This document shows, piece after piece, positions 17,615 through 24,808 of a DNA stretch of 64,000 nucleotides. Positions within the stretch are counted from its first letter, which is position 1. Each line of letters starts with the position of its first letter. The DNA lies in contig CAJTOL010000008.1 in assembly GCA_910577645.1 (NCBI GenBank), forward strand, positions 1-64,000, written 5' to 3'. The stretch is from an uncultured Lachnospiraceae bacterium (GTDB taxonomy: Bacteria > Bacillota > Clostridia > Lachnospirales > Lachnospiraceae). The position numbers and the translations under genes were made by a program. The notes under the pieces were generated by a model. It searched no databases. It saw nothing but the letters and a program-made list of their open reading frames with translations, and was not told the origin of the DNA.

Positions 17615-18566
17615 GTGAATCATCAGTTGGTTCTTCAAAAATATCACAAGTTTCAAAATATTTTGCAATCATGACATAACTATTTGTTTCGACGATTTGT
17701 AGTTGCCGTTTGTCAATGTGGGGCAAATGGCACGATTCTAATATATATTGAAACTGCATAATGGGGTTATCTGGATATTGTATTAATGATTCGCTATATA
17801 ATTTTTTGAAGATTGAACAAAGATAATCTGCAGTATCATTACCTTCAAAAGAAGATAAATAGTCATCCAGCTCTTGAATTTTATAACTTGCGACACGTAA
17901 ATTGTCAGCTTGTATCCTGGCAAGATGATTAAACATAATTTTCTTTTCAAAATCAGGAGGGTCTTTTGTTATATCAAGATTCATACTGCTGCCTAAGGAA
18001 TTTAAATGATTAATAATTTCTCCCATTACCTGGAAACTGACTATATCAAAATCAGGTTCAGGAACATAACAATTTGTTACAAACGCCATTTTATCTAAAG
18101 TCAGTTGATTAAAGAGGCGAAGTAAATGATCAATATCACATATTTCAAAACCAATGGCCGGATTTGCTTTTTCTAAAGAAGATAGTGTTTCCATTACTTC
18201 TGGATATGTTCCACGCCAGACCTTAAAAACAAATATATATTTCGTAATAGGCTCCCAGTGCCCTGAATCAATGTGCTTTTTTAGTACATAAAAATCTTCT
18301 GGCATTTTTTTGACAGCAGTAGATTGAGAGGTGGTATTTATAGCCGAATCTTTAGGACCATAAACTTGATAAAATACACCCTGCCCACGAATATACCCAT
18401 CATTTTTCCGATCACCGAGAGAACCCTGAACATCGATTTTTTCAAAATTTGGGTAAAGAGTATCAAGCAGGCGATAGACTAATTGCTGAAATCCATCACC
18501 TGTTGAACGGAGTAAACTATTTTCAAATATTTTTTCATATACAAATTTGTACGCAAAATCTGCCAT
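17604..18566 (-). CDS. ABC-3C effector: restriction-endonuclease-like N-terminus with ABC-3C C-terminal domain
   Basis: A 320-residue protein. The N-terminus reads STGDGFQQLVYRLLDTLYPN, then GSLGDRKNDGY (about 48-58) and GVFYQVYGPK (about 63-72). This acidic GDxxNDG motif followed by (Y)QVY matches the PD-(D/E)XK-like nuclease module that I recall from ABC-3C third components. The C-terminal half (about 150-320) is helical with no obvious motif and would be the domain that docks to the ATPase/middle component. It is convergent to its partners, which is unusual. ATG at 18566 with AGGTG upstream. The nuclease activity is inferred. Confidence 0.75.
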   Translation of the reverse strand: MADFAYKFVYEKIFENSLLRSTGDGFQQLVYRLLDTLYPNFEKIDVQGSLGDRKNDGYIRGQGVFYQVYGPKDSAINTTSQSTAVKKMPEDFYVLKKHIDSGHWEPITKYIFVFKVWRGTYPEVMETLSSLEKANPAIGFEICDIDHLLRLFNQLTLDKMAFVTNCYVPEPDFDIVSFQVMGEIINHLNSLGSSMNLDITKDPPDFEKKIMFNHLARIQADNLRVASYKIQELDDYLSSFEGNDTADYLCSIFKKLYSESLIQYPDNPIMQFQYILESCHLPHIDKRQLQIVETNSYVMIAKYFETCDIFEEPTDDSQKK

Positions 18567-18589
18567 TATTTTTCACCTGCCTTAGATTA

Positions 18590-18618
18590 ATTATAGGATA
18601 GGATACATGTTTTTACAA
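18590..18618 (-). promoter_or_regulatory. Promoter of the ABC-3C effector gene
   Basis: On the minus strand TTGTAA (18618-18613) and TATAAT (18595-18590) are 17 bp apart, only about 25 bp before the ATG. The hexamers are identical to those of the middle component promoter at 15504-15532. Confidence 0.65.
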
Positions 18619-18698
18619 GAAGTTAATTCGCAATCTAATGTAAAACATGAAAAACTCATGAGAATTTCTTAATTTTATCGAAAAACAATAAAATAATA

Positions 18699-18727
18699 TT
18701 GAAAATCAAAAAAACATGTGGTACACT
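18699..18727 (+). promoter_or_regulatory. Promoter of the DUF2975-XRE-DUF4153 operon
   Basis: TTGAAA (18699-18704) and TACACT (18722-18727) are spaced 17 bp, about 40 bp before the DUF2975 start. Confidence 0.6.
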
Positions 18728-18765
18728 CCAAATAAATACAAAGAAAACAAAATAAGGAGGTTTCT

Positions 18766-19218
18766 ATGGACTGGAGCCATAAAAATTCTATTATTCTAAC
18801 CAAAATCTGCATTATTTTGTTCAGCATTGCCTACATTGCCACGGTGCTTGCCTGTCCTGTTATCGTCCGGGAGTATGTGGCGGTAAGCTATACTGCAAAA
18901 GATCTGATACCAGGGCTTTTTATGACTACCATTTATATCTGCGCTGTACCTGTGGGTATCCTGCTGTGGAAGTTGTGGGGGCTGGTGGTTAATATCGGGG
19001 AAGAGAAGGTATTTACAGAAGAAAACATTCGGAGCCTTCGCATAATTTCCTGGATGTGTTTTGCGGTGGCGGCTGTAACCCTGGCGTCAGTATGGTACTA
19101 TCTTTTCTGGGGCATTGCCGCCGGCCTTATGGTATTTATGGGGCTGCTGATCCGGGTTATTAAAAATACTTTTGAAAAGGCAAAAGAGCTGAAGGACGAA
19201 AACGATTTTACCATTTAG
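18766..19218 (+). CDS. DUF2975 domain-containing membrane protein
   Basis: A 150-residue protein with four hydrophobic spans (about residues 10-30, 45-68, 85-105 and 108-130) and short charged ends, matching DUF2975. Such proteins are nearly always next to a small XRE regulator, as here (12-bp gap). The function of the pair is unknown. The ATG follows AAGGAGG. Base composition returns to the host level here, marking the right edge of the AT-rich island. Confidence 0.85.
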   Translation: MDWSHKNSIILTKICIILFSIAYIATVLACPVIVREYVAVSYTAKDLIPGLFMTTIYICAVPVGILLWKLWGLVVNIGEEKVFTEENIRSLRIISWMCFAVAAVTLASVWYYLFWGIAAGLMVFMGLLIRVIKNTFEKAKELKDENDFTI

Positions 19219-19230
19219 GAGGGACAGGCA

Positions 19231-19437
19231 ATGCCGATAGTTGTAAATTTAGATGTTATGATGGCAAAGCGGAAGATGTCTTCCGGTGAATTGGCGGAAA
19301 AAATCGGCATCACCCAGGCCAACCTGTCTATTTTAAAAACAGGAAAAGCCAGGGCGGTCCGGTTTTCCACCCTGGAGGAAATCTGTAGGGTCCTGGACTG
19401 CCAGCCAGGAGACATTTTAGAATATCGGGAAGGATAG
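19231..19437 (+). CDS. Small XRE-family (Cro/CI-type) transcriptional regulator
   Basis: A 68-residue protein that is almost entirely a helix-turn-helix domain: MSSGELAEKIGITQANLSIL (about 16-35) and STLEEICRVLDCQPGDILEY (about 46-65). This is the YozG-like type usually encoded with DUF2975. The gene ends in TAG that is itself the first three bases of a TAGGAGGAA direct repeat. Without the 100-bp insertion that follows, this repeat would have served the next gene directly as its ribosome binding site. Confidence 0.92.
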   Translation: MPIVVNLDVMMAKRKMSSGELAEKIGITQANLSILKTGKARAVRFSTLEEICRVLDCQPGDILEYREG

Positions 19438-19534
19438 GAGGAAGGCAAATGCGGAGCATTTTCAGGATGCCTTCCGACGACATGGTAGGTGACGCCAGAT
19501 GTCGCGTGCCGATGCATTATTATACTAGGAGGAA
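19435..19534 (+). repeat. 100-bp structured repeat element, copy 1
   Basis: The element is bounded by the direct repeat TAGGAGGAA (19435-19443 and 19526-19534). Stem 1 pairs GGAAGGC (19440-19446) with GCCTTCC (19469-19475) and encloses the hairpin AAATGC-GGA-GCATTT. Stem 2 pairs GGTA with TGCC around GACG/TGTC. The right repeat is the ribosome binding site of the gene at 19540. The second copy at 59115-59214 has exactly the same length with about 10 differences, several of which keep the pairing. A 30-codon frame starting MRSIFRMPSDDM also runs through it. Confidence 0.85.
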
Positions 19535-19539
19535 TCACA

Positions 19540-20856
19540 ATGGAACAGAAAGAACAAAAAGACGCCATCCAGGAAAATATACCGCGGATTCGCCGGAAAA
19601 AGGAATGGATTCTGGCCGGAATCCTATTGATTGCAGGTTGGATTTACAGCGGGCTGCTGACAGGAAATTCCCAGGATTTCCTTTTGTACTGGATAGGCTG
19701 GAACGGCAGCTTGTGCCTGTTTACTGCCGTATTCGCAGGAGCCGTTTTCTATGGGGGAAAGGCGGTTTGGCCGGTAAAACCGGATAAAGATGCCGGATTA
19801 TATCTGATTTTTACCGCGGCGGCGGCTCTCTGGATAGGGATATTTGGAGGCCAAGGGGATCAGGATATTACGGGATATGTGGTTTTGTTTCTTCACGGGG
19901 CGGCGGTATACTGGGTATTGGCTGCGTCAAACAGCCGTTTGGATGGCTGCCTCAATGAGCGGGGGCTGGCAGATCTGGCCAGAGGCTTTTTTACGCTGCC
20001 CTTTGTTTATTTTGGAAAATGGTTTGGGGCGTTGGGGAATTTGCTGGCCTGCATGTTTGAGAGCAGCCGGCAGAACAGTAGGAAGGTGCAGCAGGCAGCC
20101 GCAGGGCTCCTTCTCAGCATCCCGCTTCTTGCCATAGCGGCAGGCTTGCTTATTGGAGCGGATCCGGATTTTGCCGCTGTCGCATCCAATGTGTTAAAAG
20201 GGCTCTCCTACTGGCTTAACGGATTTCTGGGAAATATCGACGGTGTCATCCGGGGAATCACCGGGATGATTATCTGCTGCTATTTGTTTGGACTGATCTA
20301 CGGCGCTTACCAGAAGGAGGAGAAGCCGGAGGCGAAACATTCCAGTCTGCCGGTTATCATGCTTACCGCGTTTTTACTGACATTTCTGGCCCTTTACGGC
20401 GTGTTTTTCCTGATAAAGCTGGCGGCTGTTCCACAGGCTCTTTCTTCTATCAGAAGAGGGGAGCTGTTAAGAAGCGCCTATGCCAGGGAAGGCTTTTTCC
20501 AGCTGTGCTGGATTGCTGCCATTAATTTTGGAATATTTTCCTTTGTTAAATGGTACTGGCCAGAGGGAAACGGAACGGAGGGCTGGAAAAAATGGCTCCT
20601 GTCTTTCCTTGGGGTTCAGACTCTCGCCTTTATCAGCCTGGCAATGTTCCGTATGGGATTTTATATCGCAGGCTACGGGCTGACCTTTAAGAGGGTTTTT
20701 ACTACCTGGTTTATGGTGGTTCTTTTGGTAACTTTCGTGCTGCTGATGTTGGAAAACTGGAAAAAGCAGGTTTGGGCTATCCACCGTTCCGTGGTGTTTG
20801 GCTGCATAACCTTTCTGATGCTGGCCTACAGCAATTTGCCTGCCTGGGCTGGATAA
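19540..20856 (+). CDS. DUF4153/DUF4173-type polytopic membrane protein
   Basis: A 438-residue integral membrane protein with about ten predicted spans. The block RRGELLRSAYAREGFFQLCW (about 304-323) resembles the conserved YAREGFFEL region of DUF4153/DUF4173 proteins. The function is unknown. The first 25 residues are charged and cytoplasmic. I chose the ATG at 19540, which follows TAGGAGGAA from the right end of the 100-bp element. Co-transcription with DUF2975 and XRE is likely, since only the element separates them. Confidence 0.78.
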   Translation: MEQKEQKDAIQENIPRIRRKKEWILAGILLIAGWIYSGLLTGNSQDFLLYWIGWNGSLCLFTAVFAGAVFYGGKAVWPVKPDKDAGLYLIFTAAAALWIGIFGGQGDQDITGYVVLFLHGAAVYWVLAASNSRLDGCLNERGLADLARGFFTLPFVYFGKWFGALGNLLACMFESSRQNSRKVQQAAAGLLLSIPLLAIAAGLLIGADPDFAAVASNVLKGLSYWLNGFLGNIDGVIRGITGMIICCYLFGLIYGAYQKEEKPEAKHSSLPVIMLTAFLLTFLALYGVFFLIKLAAVPQALSSIRRGELLRSAYAREGFFQLCWIAAINFGIFSFVKWYWPEGNGTEGWKKWLLSFLGVQTLAFISLAMFRMGFYIAGYGLTFKRVFTTWFMVVLLVTFVLLMLENWKKQVWAIHRSVVFGCITFLMLAYSNLPAWAG

Positions 20857-20874
20857 GTTCAGGAAAAAGAATAC

Positions 20875-21025
20875 GTAACAGTTCAGCCTTGCATCTTCTT
20901 GCCCGCGATACGCGGACAAGAAGCGTGAGGCGTCTGCCTTATGAAGATTCAAAGTAAAAAATTCTTATGAAAACAAGCTTTCAACACATTTTTTACTTTG
21001 AATCTTCGCAAGGCTGAACTGTTAC
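20875..21025. repeat. 151-bp palindromic element, three-way-junction fold
   Basis: The ends GTAACAGTTCAGCCTTGC (20875-20892) and GCAAGGCTGAACTGTTAC (21008-21025) are perfect 18-bp inverted repeats. Inside are a hairpin TTCTTGCCCGCG/CGCGGACAAGAA (about 20897-20922, imperfect) and a second perfect 19-bp inverted repeat, GAAGATTCAAAGTAAAAAA (20943-20961) with 20989-21007. There is no coding frame. The layout fits a MITE-like element or structured RNA. The end motif CGTAAC(A/C)GTTCAG recurs near 51813-51823 (minus) and 57389-57401. Confidence 0.8.
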
Positions 21026-21055
21026 AAGAATACAGGAAAGAATTCAAAGAAAAGT

Positions 21056-21083
21056 TTGCCTGGAAAGGGTTCTGTGGTATACT
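21056..21083 (+). promoter_or_regulatory. Promoter of the TfoX-domain gene
   Basis: TTGCCT (21056-21061) and TATACT (21078-21083) are 16 bp apart, 32 bp before the ATG. Confidence 0.55.
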
Positions 21084-21115
21084 GTTTCTATATGCTTAAG
21101 AGGAGGAACCTGTTT

Positions 21116-21436
21116 ATGGCTTCAAACTTAGATTTTGTGGAATACGTGTGCGAACAAATAGGAGGAGCGGGCCAAATTACCTACAAAAAAATGTTTGGCG
21201 AGTATGGCATTTACTGTAATGAAAAAATCATCGGAGTTATCTGTGATAATCAGTTTTTTGTAAAAAAGACAGAGGCAGGGGCAGAGATCTGCCCGGATTG
21301 CCAGGAAGCCGCCCCTTATACAGGAGCAAAGGCCCATTTGGTAATAGAGAGCGTTGATGATCGGGAGCTTATGGCAAAATTTATATCTGCTTCCTATAAG
21401 GAGCTTCCTCCGCCTAAGCCTAAAAAGAAGAAGTAA
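21116..21436 (+). CDS. TfoX/Sxy N-terminal domain protein
   Basis: A 106-residue protein consisting of a TfoX N-terminal domain (FVEYVCEQIGGAGQITYKKM, then FGEYGIYCNEKIIGVICDNQ) and a Lys/Pro-rich tail. TfoX domains regulate competence in Proteobacteria; free-standing versions in Firmicutes have no proven role. The ATG at 21116 follows AGAGGAGG; an in-frame extension to 21056 would begin at the promoter. The gene stands alone between the palindromic element and the next promoter. Confidence 0.88.
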   Translation: MASNLDFVEYVCEQIGGAGQITYKKMFGEYGIYCNEKIIGVICDNQFFVKKTEAGAEICPDCQEAAPYTGAKAHLVIESVDDRELMAKFISASYKELPPPKPKKKK

Positions 21437-21455
21437 GTAAAAAGTAAATACACAG

Positions 21456-21484
21456 TTGCGGACAGGGGCAGGAACAGCTATAAT
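21456..21484 (+). promoter_or_regulatory. Promoter of the BMP-fusion/his/ung/uppP operon
   Basis: TTGCGG (21456-21461) and TATAAT (21479-21484) are spaced 17 bp, about 58 bp before the ATG at 21542. Confidence 0.6.
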
Positions 21485-21541
21485 GATGGTAGCGAATTTC
21501 TGCCCTTGAATAGTTACACAAAAATAGCGGGAGGTATCTCT

Positions 21542-23506
21542 ATGTCTGATGAATTACTTACTCCATTACAAGAATATGAAAAAGCAAGAAAGAGCGCTCA
21601 GAAGCAATACAGGGCCTGTGTATCGACAGGAACCTATCCCTATCTGCCGGCATTAGATGATATGCTGCCCTATGTAGATATCGTATCGGAATCTTCTCTG
21701 GGGATTGTGGAGATCCCTCTGGATTTGGTGGTGGGAACCAAGACGGCGGGACGTCAGAACGCCTTTTCTAATGGCTTTCTGCCTCTCCTTCCCTGTAACT
21801 CCGAATTTGGAAGTAAATGGATCAATTTATATCAGTCCCAACTGGACGAGGGCATCAGAGAACCCATTAAAGCTTATGAATTTATGAACAAATTCTATGT
21901 TCAGGAGGGCAATAAGCGGGTCAGCGTACTGAAATATGTAGGAGCCGCCAGTATTCCAGGTTATGTGACCAGACTGGTCCCCAGACGAAACCTTTCTCTG
22001 GAAAATAAGATATATTACGAGTTCCTGGATTTTTATAAAATTGCCGGCATCCATGAAATCTGGTTCAGCAAGGAAGGAAGCTTTTGCAGGCTTCTGCAGC
22101 TGGCGGGAATCCAGACTGAAACGCCCTGGAATCAGGATGAAAAGGTCAGGATGAAAAGCGCTTACAACCGGTTTAAGGCGATTTTTGATGATAAGGGAGG
22201 CAAACGCCTGCCGATTACCGCTGGAGACGCCCTGCTGCTTTATCTGGAAACTTTTGGTATGCATCATTTGGAGCGGGCGTCTGATATGGCCCTTCGTGAG
22301 GAAATCGGGCGATTCTGGCAGGAGATCGAGTTGTCCTATCAGGATAAGGCTGTGACCCTGGTGGAAGAGCCGGAGGCAGGCAAAGAGAAAGGAACTGCCA
22401 AGCTTTTGGATCTGCTGATGCCGTCATCCTCCCCGGCGAAGCTTAAGATTGCCTTTATTAATGCAAAAACTCCAGAGACCTCCAACTGGACCTACAGCCA
22501 TGAGCTGGGACGGCTCCATGTGGAGCAGGTGTTGGGCTCCCGGATTTCTACCACCCACATTGACAATGTAAATACCAATGCAGAGGCTATGAAGGCCATT
22601 GAGCTGGCTATTTCCGCAGGGAACACGGTGATTTTTACCACCACTCCCCAGATGATCACGGCCAGTCTGAAAGCGGCGGTGCTGTATCCGGATGTAAAGA
22701 TTTTAAATTGCTCAGTCAATACCTCCCACAAGGCTATTCGGACTTATTATGGAAGGATGTACGAGGCCAAGTTCCTTATCGGAGCCATTGCGGCCACCAA
22801 ATCAGAAGAGGATGATTTGGGCTACCTGGCAGATTATCCTGTATATGGGATGATGGCCAATATTAATGCCTTTGCCCTGGGAGCCAAAATGATCAACCCA
22901 AGGGCCAAAATCCATTTGGAATGGTCCACCATAAAAGGCTATGACCCCATGGCAGCGCTTACCTACAAGGGGATCGGGTTTGTATCCGGCAAAGACAATA
23001 TCACGCCTATTGAAGAAAACCGGCAGTTTGGCCTTTACCGGAAAACCGGAGATCAGGTGGAAAACCTGGCCAGCCCTATCTGGAACTGGGGAAGATACTA
23101 TGAGAAGATTATCCGCCAGATCCTAAAGGGAGGCTGGACGGGAGGCCTGGCAAAGAGAGAGCAGGCGCTAAATTATTACTGGGGAATGTCTGCGGATGTA
23201 ATTGACGTAGTTTACAGCAAACGGACGCCGGAGGGAACCAAGCACTTAATTGCCCTTTTAAAAAAGGCTATCTGCAGAAACGAGTTTTATCCCTTTGAGG
23301 GGATTCTTACGGCTCAGGACGGAACCGTTATGTGCCCGGAAGGGGAAATTCTGACTCCTACGGAGATTGTAACCATGGATTGGCTGGTGGACAATGTAAT
23401 CGGACGGATTCCGGAGCCGGAGGAGCTGACAGAAGAGGCCAGGGCCATTGTACAGATTCATGGAAGAAATAAAGAAGGCGAGGGTACTGATCGGCCAGCA
23501 GAATAG
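21542..23506 (+). CDS. Cytoplasmic ParB-like/BMP (PnrA-type) fusion protein
   Basis: A 654-residue protein with no signal peptide or lipobox, so it stays in the cytoplasm. Residues about 50-135 resemble a ParB/sulfiredoxin-like domain, ending YVQEGNKRVSVLKYVGA (about 116-132). From residue 300 (KLKIAFINAKTPETSNWTYS) to about 520 it is a BMP/PnrA-type ligand-binding domain, the fold that binds purine nucleosides in lipoprotein receptors. A C-terminal extension of about 110 residues follows. The likely role is an intracellular nucleoside or nucleotide sensor; this is inference. ATG at 21542 after GGGAGGT. The phosphoesterase gene follows 22 bp later. Confidence 0.8.
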   Translation: MSDELLTPLQEYEKARKSAQKQYRACVSTGTYPYLPALDDMLPYVDIVSESSLGIVEIPLDLVVGTKTAGRQNAFSNGFLPLLPCNSEFGSKWINLYQSQLDEGIREPIKAYEFMNKFYVQEGNKRVSVLKYVGAASIPGYVTRLVPRRNLSLENKIYYEFLDFYKIAGIHEIWFSKEGSFCRLLQLAGIQTETPWNQDEKVRMKSAYNRFKAIFDDKGGKRLPITAGDALLLYLETFGMHHLERASDMALREEIGRFWQEIELSYQDKAVTLVEEPEAGKEKGTAKLLDLLMPSSSPAKLKIAFINAKTPETSNWTYSHELGRLHVEQVLGSRISTTHIDNVNTNAEAMKAIELAISAGNTVIFTTTPQMITASLKAAVLYPDVKILNCSVNTSHKAIRTYYGRMYEAKFLIGAIAATKSEEDDLGYLADYPVYGMMANINAFALGAKMINPRAKIHLEWSTIKGYDPMAALTYKGIGFVSGKDNITPIEENRQFGLYRKTGDQVENLASPIWNWGRYYEKIIRQILKGGWTGGLAKREQALNYYWGMSADVIDVVYSKRTPEGTKHLIALLKKAICRNEFYPFEGILTAQDGTVMCPEGEILTPTEIVTMDWLVDNVIGRIPEPEELTEEARAIVQIHGRNKEGEGTDRPAE

Positions 23507-23528
23507 GCCGGCAGCGGAGGAAAAGAAA

Positions 23529-24131
23529 ATGAGGATATTAGTTGTTTCCGATGTGGAATCCAAATCTCTATGGGATTATTATGATGAAAGCAAGCTGAAG
23601 GGGATCGATCTGATCCTTTCCTGCGGGGATGTTTCCCACCGGTATTTATCCTTTTTGGTTACCTTTGCCAATGTGCCCCTTTTGTACGTATACGGCAATC
23701 ATGATACGGAAGAACCGGAAGGATGTACCTGTATTGAGGATCAGATCTATTTGTACAGAGGGCTGCGGATACTGGGGCTGGGAGGTTCCATGCGCTACCG
23801 GCCGGGCCCTCACCAGTACAGCGAGTCCCAGATGCGGAGGAGGATTGCGCTGCTGTGGTGGCAGTTAAAGAAAAATAAAGGCTTTGACATTCTCCTTACC
23901 CATGCTCCGGCCTATAAGCTTGGGGATGGGGATGATCTGTGCCATACAGGATTCCAGTGCTTTTTTGATTTAATGGACAAATATAAGCCCAAATACTTTA
24001 TTCACGGCCATATGCATTTAAATTACGGAGGCAGGGCCAAGAGGCTGCAGCAGTATAAGGAAACCATCGTTATCAATGGGTATGAGGCCTATATTATTGA
24101 TGTGGACGTGCAGAACGGAGACTTGAAATGA
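23529..24131 (+). CDS. Calcineurin-like metallophosphoesterase
   Basis: A 200-residue single-domain metallophosphoesterase. Metal ligands appear in order: VVSDVES (the usual D-x-H has Glu in place of His), SCGD, YGNHD, LTHAP and IHGHMH. The D-V-E variation at the first motif is worth noting. The substrate is unknown; relatives act on phosphodiesters or nucleotides. The ATG at 23529 lies 8 nt after GGAGGAAAAG. The stop overlaps the Sir2-like gene as ATGA. Confidence 0.88.
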   Translation: MRILVVSDVESKSLWDYYDESKLKGIDLILSCGDVSHRYLSFLVTFANVPLLYVYGNHDTEEPEGCTCIEDQIYLYRGLRILGLGGSMRYRPGPHQYSESQMRRRIALLWWQLKKNKGFDILLTHAPAYKLGDGDDLCHTGFQCFFDLMDKYKPKYFIHGHMHLNYGGRAKRLQQYKETIVINGYEAYIIDVDVQNGDLK

Positions 24132-24808
24132 AAGCAGAAAAATTGGAAGAGATACGGCGGCGGCTTCTTAACAGCCAGAAAGTTTTAATCGGTATTGGCG
24201 GAGAGTGGAGGCAGAACGCGGATCCGAAACAGCCGGAGCAGATTACGGCAAGGCCTGAAGTGGCTCAGGGGTATCTTTCGTTATATGAATTGATAAAGGA
24301 TAAAGATTATTTTATTGTTACCACAGTGACAGACGGGGAGATATTGAATCAGCCATTTCAGCGGGACAGGATAGTGGCTCCCTGTGGGAATGTAACCTGG
24401 AAACAGTGTGAAAATGCCTGTACCAAAGATATCTGGGAGGATGGGGAGATTGAGGACGGCAGATGCCCCCACTGCGGCGCTGCCCTGGTTCCCAATACGG
24501 TTTCCTGTAAAAACTATATTGAGGAAGGTTATCTTTCCAGATGGAGTGCTTATACAGAGTGGCTGTCAAGAACCCTTAATAAAACTCTGACCGTGCTGGA
24601 GCTGGGAGAGGGATTCCTGACCCCTACGGTTATCCGGTGGCCTTTTGAAAAAACCGTGTTTTTTAACCGGCAGGCATGGCTTTGCCGGGTTCATCATGAA
24701 TTTCCTCAGATTAGTGAAGAATTAAAGGAAAGGGCAGAGGGTATCCAGGCCGATTCCGTGGAGTGGATCGGCAGTCTGGCAAGACCTAAGGGAAAGGAGC
24801 TGCTATGA
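24128..24808 (+). CDS. Degenerate Sir2-family (sirtuin-like) protein
   Basis: A 226-residue protein that keeps the sirtuin outline: a glycine-rich start (LIGIGGE, about 20-26), TTVTDG (65-70) in place of TQNIDG, four zinc-type cysteines (C94, C98, C113, C116) and a late LELGEG motif like the usual GTS/LVVxP region. The GIPDFRG loop is absent. At the site of the catalytic His (usual HGN) it has CGN (C86). Normal deacetylation is therefore doubtful; ADP-ribose/NAD binding or another chemistry is possible. It overlaps the phosphoesterase and hisH genes by 4 bp each. Confidence 0.75.
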   Translation: MKAEKLEEIRRRLLNSQKVLIGIGGEWRQNADPKQPEQITARPEVAQGYLSLYELIKDKDYFIVTTVTDGEILNQPFQRDRIVAPCGNVTWKQCENACTKDIWEDGEIEDGRCPHCGAALVPNTVSCKNYIEEGYLSRWSAYTEWLSRTLNKTLTVLELGEGFLTPTVIRWPFEKTVFFNRQAWLCRVHHEFPQISEELKERAEGIQADSVEWIGSLARPKGKELL

